Below, piece by piece: positions 8,272 through 15,498 of a stretch of DNA of 36,248 bases. Made by a program: the position numbers and the translations under genes. The stretch is from Sphingomonas insulae (GTDB lineage Bacteria > Pseudomonadota > Alphaproteobacteria > Sphingomonadales > Sphingomonadaceae). Where the stretch lies: contig NZ_CP048423.1 of assembly GCF_010450875.1 (NCBI RefSeq), positions 1 through 36,248 on the forward strand, in the 5' to 3' direction. Below the pieces are notes generated by a model. That model was not told the DNA's origin and did not search any database. It saw only the letters and a list, made by a program, of their open reading frames with translations. Numbering within the stretch: position 1 is the stretch's first letter; each line of letters opens with the position of its first letter.

Positions 8272-8549
8272 CGACGATCGACCTCGACACGCTGCGGAGC
8301 GAAGTCCGCGCGCTCGACTATGTGCGCGGCAGCCCGGCCGAGGACACGATGTGGCGCGAGGACGACGAGGACGCCCGCGCCAACCTCGCGATCGAAGGCA
8401 TGGCGCTGACGCCTGAGGATGATGCTCTGTTCGACATGATGCGCGACGAACGGGTGCCCCCTACCCTCGCCACGCAAATCCTTCTCAGGCTGCTCGGCCA
8501 TCCCGATGCCGATCCCGCGCTGGCGATCACGCCGGCGGGCGCGAGCTGA
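8268..8549 (+). CDS. Small acidic protein resembling VbhA-type Fic antitoxins
   Basis: 93-aa acidic protein with no membrane segment. The stretch DARANLAIEGMALTPEDDALFDMMRDERVPPTLATQILL (residues 36-73) resembles the small VbhA/FicA antitoxin fold: a helix ending in E-G, then a Pro-containing turn and two helices. The inhibitory motif of that family is S/T-x-x-x-E-G/N; here it reads N39-L-A-I-E43-G44, so the usual Ser/Thr is Asn. No Fic-domain toxin occurs in this window. Start ATG 8268 overlaps traD by four bases and the stop overlaps traG by one, so it is part of the transfer operon. The VbhA assignment is an inference of moderate strength; otherwise it is simply a conserved-position hypothetical protein. 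Confidence 0.6.
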   Translation: MTTIDLDTLRSEVRALDYVRGSPAEDTMWREDDEDARANLAIEGMALTPEDDALFDMMRDERVPPTLATQILLRLLGHPDADPALAITPAGAS

Positions 8550-10090
8550 TGCCGGCGCGGATCGGGCCGCTCTGGGCGCTGCTGATCGGCTTCGTCGTCC
8601 TGATGGCGAGTAATAGCTGGCTCAAGGGCATTTTCGGCGTCGGCGAAATCGCAACCGACGTGCCGTTCCTGCTCACCGGCCTGGTCCTGTTCGGCATCTG
8701 GAAGTTCAATCGCCGCGGGCGCGCCCGCAACACGCTGATGGGATCGGCTCGCTTCGGCGACGGGCGCGATCTGGCGAAGCTGGAAGGCTCGGGCGATCTC
8801 GTCATCGGCCGATCGGGCCGTAACAACAAGCTGCTGCGCTATGACGGCCCGGCGCACCTGCTGACGATGGCACCCACCCGCTCGGGCAAGGGTATCGGCA
8901 CGATCATCCCCAACCTGCTGCTGCTCGACCGTTCGGTGATCTGCATCGACCCCAAGGGCGAAAATGCCCGCATCACGGCCCGCACACGGGCCAGGAAGGG
9001 CGATGTGTGGTGTCTGGACCCCTTCGGCGTCTCCGGGCGTCCTGCGGCCCGCTATAACCCCCTGGCATGGCTTGACGCCGCCAGCCCGGACCTCGCGGAA
9101 GACGCACAGACGGTTGCCGACGCGCTGGTCCATGATGCGCCGGGACAATCGGGTGAGGCGCACTGGAACGAGGAAGCCAAGGCGCTGATCGCCGGCATCA
9201 TCTTGCACACCGTCATCCACGAGCCCCCTGCCCTCGCCACGCTGGCGACGGTGCGCGACAAGCTCACCCGCGATCCCGCCGGCTTGGCCGCGCTGCTCGC
9301 CGACATGCAGGCCAGCGCCGGCGCGCACGGCCTGATCGCACGCGCCGCCAATCGCCAGCTCGGCAAGTCCGATCGCGAAGCCGCGGGCGTGCTGTCGTCC
9401 GCCCAACGTCACACCCATTTCCTCGACAGCCCGCGCATCGTGGACAGCACGTCGGCGTCTGATTTCCGGTTCGAGGACTTGAAGGAGCGGCCGGGCACCG
9501 TGTTCCTGTGCCTGCCGCCCGACCGGCTCGACACCTATGCCCGCTGGCTGCGGCTGCTCATAAGCCAGGCCGTCACTGACATGGCGCGCTCCCCTGCCCG
9601 GCCGGATCGCCCAGTCCTGTTCCTGCTCGACGAGTTCGCCGCGCTCGGTCGCCTCGATCCGGTGGAACGCGCGATGGGGCTGATGGCGGGCTACGGGATG
9701 CAGCTCTGGCCGATCCTCCAGGACATGCATCAGCTCAAGGCGACCTATGGCGAGCGCGCCGGCACCTTCATGTCCAACGCCGGCGTGATCCAGACCTTCG
9801 GGGTCAACGACCTTGCCACCGCCGACATGCTCTCGCGCACCATCGGCGACACCACCATCGAATATCAGACCTTCGGCACCTCTAACCCGGCGAGCATCTT
9901 CAGCGATGGCACCCGCTCAGAAAGCGCCAGCGGCCACGTCGCCGCACGCCGGCTGGCGACGCCGGATGAAATCATGCGGATGAACCCCGACGATCTCCTA
10001 CTGCTGCGGCAAGGCCAGCATCCGCTCGTTGTCGGGAAAATCCGCTACTATGCGGAACGCGAGTTCGCCGGGCTCTATGATCCGGCCTGA
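8549..10090 (+). CDS. traG: VirD4/TraG type IV coupling protein
   Basis: Inner-membrane ATPase that carries the relaxosome to a type IV secretion channel; 513 aa. Two N-terminal transmembrane helices (about 7-20 and 36-51) are followed by the RNNKLLRYDGPAHLLTMAPTRSGKG region with Walker A PTRSGKGI near 109-116 and by DPKGENARITARTRARKGD. Walker B VLFLLDEFAALG lies near 355-366. It is somewhat shorter than Ti TraG (about 630-660 aa), mainly in the N-terminal membrane part and C-terminal tail. It is the last gene of traC-traD-antitoxin-like-traG. No trbB-I/virB genes are present, so the coupling protein must dock on a helper's channel. Confidence 0.93.
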   Translation: MPARIGPLWALLIGFVVLMASNSWLKGIFGVGEIATDVPFLLTGLVLFGIWKFNRRGRARNTLMGSARFGDGRDLAKLEGSGDLVIGRSGRNNKLLRYDGPAHLLTMAPTRSGKGIGTIIPNLLLLDRSVICIDPKGENARITARTRARKGDVWCLDPFGVSGRPAARYNPLAWLDAASPDLAEDAQTVADALVHDAPGQSGEAHWNEEAKALIAGIILHTVIHEPPALATLATVRDKLTRDPAGLAALLADMQASAGAHGLIARAANRQLGKSDREAAGVLSSAQRHTHFLDSPRIVDSTSASDFRFEDLKERPGTVFLCLPPDRLDTYARWLRLLISQAVTDMARSPARPDRPVLFLLDEFAALGRLDPVERAMGLMAGYGMQLWPILQDMHQLKATYGERAGTFMSNAGVIQTFGVNDLATADMLSRTIGDTTIEYQTFGTSNPASIFSDGTRSESASGHVAARRLATPDEIMRMNPDDLLLLRQGQHPLVVGKIRYYAEREFAGLYDPA

Positions 10091-10320
10091 TCCCACACAC
10101 CGGTGAAACTGGACCATAGGCGTCGGGATAGCGCCCTTCCCCGCCCCTCAACCTGCGCCACGCTGACAGTCACACACCGCCGGATCGGCTGGGCTTTTCT
10201 TGGAAGCCTGCGGCCGACAGGCCGCTTCTGTGACGGCGTTAGCCGGCACGCATCAAAGGCGCATTGGCCTTTTGGCCAATTCCGCATGTCCTTCTTCTGC
10301 CGGCTGAGTGGGGCGCTGCG
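10091..10320. other. Non-coding segment between traG and the origin, with hairpins
   Basis: No credible gene. Directly after the traG stop, 10089-10103 (GATCCCACACACCGG) is, on the minus strand, CCGGTGTGTGGGATC: it repeats the CGGTGTGTG half of the oriV iteron in the opposite orientation. Two hairpins follow: GCGGCC-GACA-GGCCGC (10210-10225) and ATTGGCC-TTTT-GGCCAAT (10263-10280). Neither is followed by a T run, so they are weak candidates for traG termination and could equally be origin structure. Confidence 0.55.
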
Positions 10321-10365
10321 GTTAAATGATTCTGTTAAATAGGAATCGTTAAGAAGGTTAAGGCC
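10321..10365. other. AT-rich GTTAA-repeat stretch, likely origin unwinding element
   Basis: An island of low GC in otherwise GC-rich DNA. It has four GTTAA motifs in the same direction, starting at 10321, 10334, 10348 and 10357. It sits about 50 bp from the first iteron, the usual place for the duplex-unwinding element of an iteron plasmid. The function is inferred. Confidence 0.5.
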
Positions 10366-10415
10366 CGAAAATGAGCCGAAAAGGTGAGGACTTCTGCGGC
10401 TTTCCAGATAGGTCC

Positions 10416-10607
10416 GGTGTGTGATCCCACGTGATTCGGTGTGTGATCCCACGATAGCTCGGTGTGTGATCCCACGACGCTCGGGTGTGTGATCCCACGA
10501 TAATCAATTGGCTATTGGCACCGCGATTACTGTCAATTCCGCACTCCTACCGTTTCTTCCGAGACGGTTCGGATCGTGCCCTGCTCACGACGGTGTGTGA
10601 AACCACG
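10416..10607 (+). repeat. oriV: oriV iteron array (four exact and one degenerate 16-bp repeat)
   Basis: GGTGTGTGATCCCACG occurs exactly at 10416-10431, 10438-10453, 10461-10476 and 10484-10499, with starts spaced 22, 23 and 23 bp: about two helical turns, so RepA monomers would bind one face. A fifth copy, GGTGTGTGAAACCACG, lies at 10592-10607, ending four bases before the repA stop codon. Position beside repA and regular spacing identify the replication origin; RepA binding also probably sets copy number. Confidence 0.9.
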
Positions 10608-10611
10608 ATAG

Positions 10612-11565
10612 TCAGCGTCCGCCGGCGAGCCTATCCATAAGGTCGTCCACCTCGGTCGCGCGGCGGCGATCGGCGTCGAAGCGATGCCGCCGTTCCTGTT
10701 CGGCCTCCAACCTGGCTGTCAACGCCAACGCCTCTGCCTCCCCCCGAAGACGGAACAGCACAGCAGGGCTACCATCTATCGTCGTCGTCAGCTCCATCGC
10801 ATAATCGGGGAGTTGGTCGGCCTCCACCACCTTACGGAGCATTCGGTTGAACTCCTTGGGCTTGCTGTCGCTGCCGGTCTTGTCGCGCAGCACCTCCACC
10901 CGGCACGTCCACCCGCCCTTCTGGTTACCGGCGTGTTTGCGCGCGATCCGGTACAGGGCGCGTTCCAATCCGCCAGTGAGCAGAAAATAGTCCTGGTGCA
11001 TGGTGAGAAGCGATCTCTCTCCCATGATGCCCTCATAGACCCAATCGGACAGGGTAATGGTCATGCCCCGGGGCTGGTCCGTCTCAGGATCCACCTCCAG
11101 CGTCCATTTGTCGAGCCAGTTGAAGCCGGCCTTGGTGCGCCGCTTCGGAGCGCGGATCGAAGTGGATATGGAGGTCGTCTGGAGCCGTTGCAGCGCCGCT
11201 TGCAATTCCTGATAGGCTCGGCCGCTGGTATCGCGCTTGATCGCTCGAAGCAGGTCGTAGGATGTGGTTTTGAGGGTCCGAGGAAGGTCGTTTACCCCCT
11301 GCTCCCGCATCCGATTGAGAGTGGAGGCTGCCCATATGAGGATGTCGGCATCCCAGATGGTTGCCATGCCGTAGGCCGGGATCGCCTCGATCTTCACCCA
11401 CGTCTCGCCGTCCGGGCTTCTGTACTCGATCGGCTTCACTCGCTTACGTTTCTGGAGTGAGAAGAACGGCCGTTCCATAGTCTCCCGCTGATCCTTGAGC
11501 GGAAGGTCGCCCATTAACGGGATGAAAAGGTCGAACTCGGGGTTAGGGTTTTGACGTTTGGTCAC
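10612..11565 (-). CDS. repA: Plasmid replication initiator RepA (RPA family)
   Basis: 317-aa initiator of the 'replication initiator protein A' family known from alphaproteobacterial plasmids. Family-like features are the N-terminal FDLFIPLMGDLPLKDQRETMERPFFSL and the central WDADILIWAAS, where a DNA-binding winged-helix region is expected. Later comes LTGGLERALYRIARKHAG, then a charged C-terminal helix. The start is GTG (11565); AGGAT about ten bases upstream is the only Shine-Dalgarno-like element. The gene reads toward the iterons at 10416-10607, which lie directly downstream of its stop. A palindromic TGCA-type site shared with the par genes sits just upstream and may co-regulate replication and partition. 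Confidence 0.92.
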   Translation of the reverse strand: MTKRQNPNPEFDLFIPLMGDLPLKDQRETMERPFFSLQKRKRVKPIEYRSPDGETWVKIEAIPAYGMATIWDADILIWAASTLNRMREQGVNDLPRTLKTTSYDLLRAIKRDTSGRAYQELQAALQRLQTTSISTSIRAPKRRTKAGFNWLDKWTLEVDPETDQPRGMTITLSDWVYEGIMGERSLLTMHQDYFLLTGGLERALYRIARKHAGNQKGGWTCRVEVLRDKTGSDSKPKEFNRMLRKVVEADQLPDYAMELTTTIDGSPAVLFRLRGEAEALALTARLEAEQERRHRFDADRRRATEVDDLMDRLAGGR

Positions 11566-11585
11566 TTAGCATCAATCCTGCCATT

Positions 11586-11606
11586 CTGCATTTATGCAGG
11601 TGTGCA
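11586..11606. promoter_or_regulatory. Palindromic sites upstream of repA, shared with the par locus
   Basis: CTGCATTTATGCAG (11586-11599) is a 6-bp-arm palindrome overlapping TGCAGGTGTGCA (11595-11606). The latter 12-mer recurs exactly at 11923-11934 inside the parA 3' end, and as TGCACGTGTGCA at 12551-12562 across the parA start codon. The sites are candidates for binding by the RHH partition protein (operator and/or centromere). Confidence 0.5.
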
Positions 11607-11611
11607 CATTA

Positions 11612-11905
11612 TCAAGAACGACCGAATTGCTTATCGGCCTCATACTTCGCGACTAGCTCACTGATCGCTTCGGCAAGAAGGTCCTGGTGGCTGCGCCTAG
11701 TTCTCGCCGCCAGCACCCTGAAGGCTTCGGCCGTGGGATCAGCCGGATCAAAGTAGGCTCCCAGGTGATACTTGCCAGGTCGCTTGCCGCTTGATCGCGC
11801 TGCGTTCACCGGCGGTGCCGAGGGAGCGGACACATTCTTCTGCTCGGCCTCGGGACGCGATTGGGGTGTCATCGCTGGGGCTAGCAAGGAAGTCCGCTTT
11901 GCCAT
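11612..11905 (-). CDS. Ribbon-helix-helix partition partner (ParB/ParG-like)
   Basis: 97-aa protein from ATG 11905 (MAKRTSLLAPAMTP...). The first half is disordered and Pro/Ser/Ala-rich. The last ~45 residues (KYHLGAYFDPADPTAEAFRVLAARTRRSHQDLLAEAISELVAKYE) form a predicted beta-strand followed by two helices, the ribbon-helix-helix fold used by small centromere-binding proteins paired with short ParA proteins. The start lies two bases after the parA stop and has AAGG seven bases upstream. An in-frame ATG at 11935 lies inside parA and is less likely. It probably binds the centromere and represses the operon. Not a canonical ParB. Confidence 0.75.
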   Translation of the reverse strand: MAKRTSLLAPAMTPQSRPEAEQKNVSAPSAPPVNAARSSGKRPGKYHLGAYFDPADPTAEAFRVLAARTRRSHQDLLAEAISELVAKYEADKQFGRS

Positions 11906-11907
11906 GT

Positions 11908-12555
11908 TCAAGCCTTCACATTTGCAGGTGTGCAAGATATCAGATCATCAAGTATGTGTTTTTGCAAGGCTGCAATTTCTTGCGCTGCCTTACCCTTGGG
12001 CTCATGCTCGATAACGCCTAGACCATAAGGCCATGCTGCTCGGTAGGCGCTCCGCTCCCGCAATACCGCACGTGCCACACGCAATCCGGTCGCTTCGGCA
12101 AGTGTCCGAGCATCATCCAGCAGCGTAGTTGCCGTTGGAGGAGCCGCGTTCAGCACGACCACACCCATTCTCCCGGTGCTGGTGATAAGCTGCGCAGTCC
12201 GCTTGATCGCGTCCAAGTCGATCAGCGAGGGGCGGCACGGAATGACGACGAGGTCAGCACGCTGCGCCGCTGCCGCGGCCTCTGAACCGGCAGCTGGCGG
12301 CGTGTCGATGATGGTAAGAGCGAAACCGTTGGCCTCAGCCGCGTCGATCGCCTGGTTGAGCCTGCGCGCACTGATTGGTTCGACATGGGGCAGCTCGGCC
12401 GTCCGCCGTTCGCTCCATGCGGTCGCGCTCTCCTGCGGATCAAGATCGAACAAGGCCGTTTTGATCCCGGCCGCTTGGGCCGCAACCGCGAGATTGACCG
12501 CTAGCGTCGTTTTACCAACGCCGCCCTTCTGAGCTGCAAGCGTGATTATCTGCAC
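11908..12555 (-). CDS. parA: ParA-family partition ATPase (GTG start)
   Basis: 215-aa deviant-Walker ATPase for plasmid partition. KGGVGKTT is at residues 10-17, FDLDPQESATAW follows near 36-47, and TIIDTPPA (Walker B region) lies near 83. It lacks the N-terminal HTH of large ParA proteins, so it is of the short type that works with RHH partners, as found directly downstream. The start is GTG at 12555 with GAAGGT seven bases upstream, and it overlaps a TGCACGTGTGCA site. A promoter with -35 TTGTGC (12613-12608), a 17-bp spacer and -10 TAATAT (12590-12585) precedes it. Confidence 0.92.
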   Translation of the reverse strand: MQIITLAAQKGGVGKTTLAVNLAVAAQAAGIKTALFDLDPQESATAWSERRTAELPHVEPISARRLNQAIDAAEANGFALTIIDTPPAAGSEAAAAAQRADLVVIPCRPSLIDLDAIKRTAQLITSTGRMGVVVLNAAPPTATTLLDDARTLAEATGLRVARAVLRERSAYRAAWPYGLGVIEHEPKGKAAQEIAALQKHILDDLISCTPANVKA

Positions 12556-12613
12556 GTGTGCACACCTTCAATTATGTCTTTTTGATATTATGCAGAATAG
12601 CAGATTAGCACAA
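12551..12613 (-). promoter_or_regulatory. Promoter and operator of parA
   Basis: Reading leftward: -35 TTGTGC (12613-12608), 17-bp spacer, -10 TAATAT (12590-12585), then GAAGGT and the palindrome TGCAC-GT-GTGCA (12551-12562) lying over the GTG start. The segment is AT-rich compared with its surroundings. The overlap of a palindrome with the start codon suggests autoregulation by the partition proteins. From 12614 to 12714 only a 12-bp palindrome (CGCCGCGCGGCG, 12684-12695) is notable. Confidence 0.55.
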
Positions 12614-12714
12614 CCCAGGGTGGACAGGCCTGCCACTAAAAGCGAGCGGGGCCAGTCACCGGCCTCCGCGCCCTACTTCAATCCGCCGCGCGGCGACGGA
12701 GCAACTCGCGGGTG

Positions 12715-13677
12715 TTAAATCAGTACGCGCTCCACCTCGTCCAGGCTGACCGCATCGTGCCGCCGATCGTAGAGCTGGGTTGTCCGGGTAGAGGCATGGT
12801 TCGCCATGGCAGCGGCCTTCTCTAACGTGCCCCCATTCTTTAGGTAGGCGGTTATCCCAGTGGCCCGAAACGAGTGGTTGCCGATCGCGGTCCTGATCCC
12901 GGCGATAGAAGCGCGACGCCTCACCATCTGGAACGCATTGGCTTGGGGCAGGGGGGTTGTGCTTAGCTGACCCGTGCCCCGCGCGATCGTCCGGAACAGC
13001 GGTCCCTTGCGATCGTCGCCAAGCTCGCACCCGTCGATATAGGCATACAGGTATGCCTCCAAGCTGTGGTGGCAAGGCATCTCATGCCGCTTGCCGCCCT
13101 TCTCGTGCAGCCGCACCCAAAGGCGCCGATCCTGCACATAGGCGTCTTCGACCCGCATCCCGAGCGCAGCGCCAATCCGCGCGAAGCTGAACACCATCAA
13201 CGCGATCAACGCTCGATCACGCAGCCCCGCCGGCGTGGTCACATCGATGCTATCGAGCAGTTGGCGCGCCTCCTCAGGCGCCAGCACCGGCGTCTTGCCC
13301 CGCTTCACACTATGGCTCGGCCCACGCACCGATCCAGCCGGGTTCACCGGCACGACCTGGCCAATCACCAGCCAGTCAAACAAATGCCGAATGCCAGCGA
13401 GCTTCTGTTTGACGGTCGGCGCGCTCACTGCACTCCTTAGTTCCTCGATCCATGCAGCGACGTGTAGCGGCTCAATATCGGCCAGCGCCCGCACCTGACG
13501 AGCATCGCACCAAACCAGGAAGTCGCTGGCGGCACGCATGTAGGCCTTGCGCGTATGAGCGTTACGGATCGCCACGGCGAAAAACTCAAGGAAGCGCCGC
13601 TGCGCATGTGCCTCGGCCGATGCGACCAGGGTAGGGAGGGTGAGGGTAGGCCCGAGGCGCGCAAGCTGCGTTGTCAT
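12715..13677 (-). CDS. Tyrosine recombinase (XerC/D-like integrase)
   Basis: 320-aa site-specific recombinase. An N-terminal SAM-like core-binding domain (about 25-110) precedes the catalytic domain. The catalytic set is visible: R167 (FARIGAAL), K in HEKGGKRHE (193/197), H268-x-x-R271 (NHSFRATGI), H294 (ANHASTRT) and nucleophile Y303 (QLYDRR). It probably resolves plasmid multimers or integrates small cassettes. Its ATG at 13677 overlaps the stop of the upstream 101-aa gene by four bases, so the two are made together. A dif-like sequence lies upstream of that pair at 13996-14023. No element boundaries flanking it are seen. Confidence 0.92.
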   Translation of the reverse strand: MTTQLARLGPTLTLPTLVASAEAHAQRRFLEFFAVAIRNAHTRKAYMRAASDFLVWCDARQVRALADIEPLHVAAWIEELRSAVSAPTVKQKLAGIRHLFDWLVIGQVVPVNPAGSVRGPSHSVKRGKTPVLAPEEARQLLDSIDVTTPAGLRDRALIALMVFSFARIGAALGMRVEDAYVQDRRLWVRLHEKGGKRHEMPCHHSLEAYLYAYIDGCELGDDRKGPLFRTIARGTGQLSTTPLPQANAFQMVRRRASIAGIRTAIGNHSFRATGITAYLKNGGTLEKAAAMANHASTRTTQLYDRRHDAVSLDEVERVLI

Positions 13678-13979
13678 TCGAAAAGGAATACCAACTCACC
13701 AATATTGTCTGTCTGCACCACGAAAACCCCTGCTTCGCTTCGGGCATTGGCGTAGATGGTATTTGTACCGCCCAACCGCATATAGAGGTCGCCTCCTGCA
13801 TGAACCCCCTTGAGGGTCACGCCGGCCGTGTTAGCGAAACCGGCGACGTTACTGATCAGTGCACGCAGTTCCTCGTCCGTCAGGTTATCGAGGTCCCCGA
13901 TCTTGCCTTGCGTTGGTCGCCCGGGCGTCCGCAGCGCCACGGCCGTATCGACCATCAATTTGGCGGCTTCGTCCATCAT
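13674..13979 (-). CDS. Small unknown protein co-translated with the recombinase
   Basis: 101-aa protein, function unknown. The N-terminal half is helical (MMDEAAKLMVDTAVALRTPGRPTQ, then LTDEELRALISNVAGFANTAG). The C-terminal half looks like beta-strands (GDLYMRLGGTNTIYANARSEAGVFVVQTDNIGELVFLFE). No signal peptide or membrane helix. Translation should be strong: AGGAGGT lies nine bases before the ATG at 13979. The four-base overlap with the recombinase implies coupled expression, so a directionality or accessory role is plausible but unproven. Confidence 0.75.
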   Translation of the reverse strand: MMDEAAKLMVDTAVALRTPGRPTQGKIGDLDNLTDEELRALISNVAGFANTAGVTLKGVHAGGDLYMRLGGTNTIYANARSEAGVFVVQTDNIGELVFLFE

Positions 13980-13995
13980 AGCAAAAGTACCTCCT

Positions 13996-14023
13996 ACATC
14001 CGATAAAGGACATTATCATATAT
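13996..14023. other. dif-like recombination site candidate
   Basis: Arms around GATAA-AGGACA-TTATC leave a 6-bp centre (14007-14012), the core geometry of Xer sites. The right 11 bases TTATCATATAT match the XerD arm consensus TTATGTTAAAT at 8 of 11 positions; the left arm is poor (5 of 11). It lies in the leader of the recombinase operon and overlaps a -10-like TATGAT on the minus strand, so a plain promoter is the alternative. Confidence 0.35.
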
Positions 14024-14057
14024 AGCCGGTGAGAAAAGGTGGCTCGTGACTGCTCGA

Positions 14058-14549
14058 TTAAAGGGACTGCGAACCGGGCGTTCGTTCCATCAACCGACAT
14101 GCGAGATGTGACTCGCCCCACCGGGTCGCAAATGTCTCCGACACCTCGAACCACCCGGCGCCCGGCCCCCCGGCACCATGATTTGCACCCATGCATGAAC
14201 ATTGGCATTCGTGCCCTTGCGCGTTCATGCATTGCGACGCGCACTTCTCCTGCTCACGATAGGGCTGGATGATGTAGAGCTTCGAATATTTGCCAAGAAT
14301 GTGATTCACGAGATCGCTGAACCAATCTTGCGCCACTTCCCACCCTTTATAACGTTCGAGCCAATCCGGGCTCCGGCCCGTTGGACGGACTACTTGCAGG
14401 AAAGCACGTGCTAATCGCCGATCCTCAAAGGTTCTGCTGGAGTGCGGCAATTTGACAACGAGCCTGTAGCCTTTGCCTTTGCGCACAATGACCGGAATTT
14501 GGTTCTGCCTCCATATGCGCCGGAGATCGTCTGGTGCGCTTTGGTCCAT
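14058..14549 (-). CDS. Unknown protein with a Cys/His cluster, downstream of AbiE
   Basis: 163 aa, function unknown. The N-terminal part (RQNQIPVIVRKGKGYRLVVKLPHSSRTFEDRRLARAFL) looks like a small beta-rich DNA-binding or tail-like domain. The C-terminal part has KCASQCMNAQGHECQCSCMGANHGAGG: six Cys plus His residues in a C-x3-C-x7-C-x-C-x-C-type cluster ending in NHG, which suggests metal binding. I recall similar C-x-C-x-G-x-NHG strings in unnamed phage and mobile-element proteins. The start ATG 14549 is preceded by AAAGG; a GTG at 14576 without a ribosome site is an alternative. It lies 46 bases after abiEii on the same strand and could be a third gene of that locus. Confidence 0.72.
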   Translation of the reverse strand: MDQSAPDDLRRIWRQNQIPVIVRKGKGYRLVVKLPHSSRTFEDRRLARAFLQVVRPTGRSPDWLERYKGWEVAQDWFSDLVNHILGKYSKLYIIQPYREQEKCASQCMNAQGHECQCSCMGANHGAGGPGAGWFEVSETFATRWGESHLACRLMERTPGSQSL

Positions 14550-14595
14550 TTCGCCTTTACGCCCCGATCTCTTCACCCAAGAATTTTAATGGCGA

Positions 14596-15498
14596 TTACC
14601 ACGGTAGGGACACATAGAGTTCTCGGACAATGGCGAACCGTTCATCGAACGCAGGCAGGTCCGACAATTCCAGCTTGAGCGTATCCCAATCTGCCTGCGC
14701 CCGCTTTGTAATTTCCGGATCGTCGATCGACGTTATGGCAGGCTCGATGCTACGGGTGCGGCATTTATCCACGAACGTCGTGAGTATCTTTGCCCGATCA
14801 CTGTCGGTCAGCGGATTAGTCTCAGCAAGGAATGCGATGTCATAGACATCCTGACGCCGGTATCGATTCCGAATGGGCTGCTGGAGCAAGGCCCGGAACT
14901 TCTCGGCGATCAGCTCATGCAAAGTGAACGCGCGCACAGCAACGCCGGCATCCGTGAGGCTCAGTTCTTGAAAGGCATAGACCTGATCGCGGAAGCTGAT
15001 CTCCATATCCAGAACGCGAGTAGCCTGGCCGGCGTCGAGCCATTTTTCCTCTCCTGACCCCCGCACCGCCGAGCCGATCCGCACCAGCAATGCCGGAAAG
15101 TCATATTGCTCGAAGTTCTTGGCTCGCGGCATCTTTTTGACCGCCTGCACACGACATAGCAGATCGACATAACCGAGGCTGATTGCCGTTCTCGGCAAAA
15201 GCGCGTTCAGCTCCTCAACGATGAGCTGAGCAAACGTCTCGGGATCAGCGTCCGCGCTGAAATCCACATCCCCCGTCACCCGCTCGCTTTTGAAGGCAAG
15301 CGCCATGACCGCCCCGCCTTTCAGCACCAGGGTTTCTTTCAGGTTCGGCGCGACGCCGATCGCGGCCAGGACGACTTCCGTCACCTGCCGGTCACGATAG
15401 CGAACCAGGTCGGTCTTTGCGGCTTCCACCCAAGCGCGCACGTCGACATCAACAATCTCGGTTCGCTCTCCCTCGGGAGCCTCGTCAATTTCAGACAT
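14596..15498 (-). CDS. abiEii: AbiEii-type nucleotidyltransferase toxin
   Basis: 300-aa toxin of the type IV AbiE toxin-antitoxin/abortive-infection family. The nucleotidyltransferase core is visible: LVLKGGAVMAL (GG at 61-62) followed by RVTGDVDFSAD (D77, D79). The downstream family signature FTLHELIAEKFRALLQQ...RRQDVYDIAFL carries the conserved Lys and Asp. Family members add nucleotides to RNA acceptors and stop growth. The start ATG 15498 overlaps the end of abiEi by eight bases, so the pair is coupled. On a plasmid it can act in phage defence or as a maintenance module. Confidence 0.9.
   Translation of the reverse strand: MSEIDEAPEGERTEIVDVDVRAWVEAAKTDLVRYRDRQVTEVVLAAIGVAPNLKETLVLKGGAVMALAFKSERVTGDVDFSADADPETFAQLIVEELNALLPRTAISLGYVDLLCRVQAVKKMPRAKNFEQYDFPALLVRIGSAVRGSGEEKWLDAGQATRVLDMEISFRDQVYAFQELSLTDAGVAVRAFTLHELIAEKFRALLQQPIRNRYRRQDVYDIAFLAETNPLTDSDRAKILTTFVDKCRTRSIEPAITSIDDPEITKRAQADWDTLKLELSDLPAFDERFAIVRELYVSLPW

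Noticed and set aside
8318..9730. 470-codon open frame on the minus strand
   Set aside because: Antisense to traG and the antitoxin-like gene; shadow frame without motifs.
10075..10452. Open frames on both strands over the traG-oriV gap
   Set aside because: They overlap hairpins, the AT-rich element and the iterons, and have no family-like sequence or ribosome sites.
10416..10499. CRISPR-like regular repeats
   Set aside because: Units of 16 bp with 6-7-bp gaps beside repA are iterons; too short for repeat-spacer structure and no cas genes.
12656..13075. Minus-strand open frame of 139 codons overlapping the recombinase
   Set aside because: Different frame of the recombinase gene, Arg/Gly-rich, no motif.
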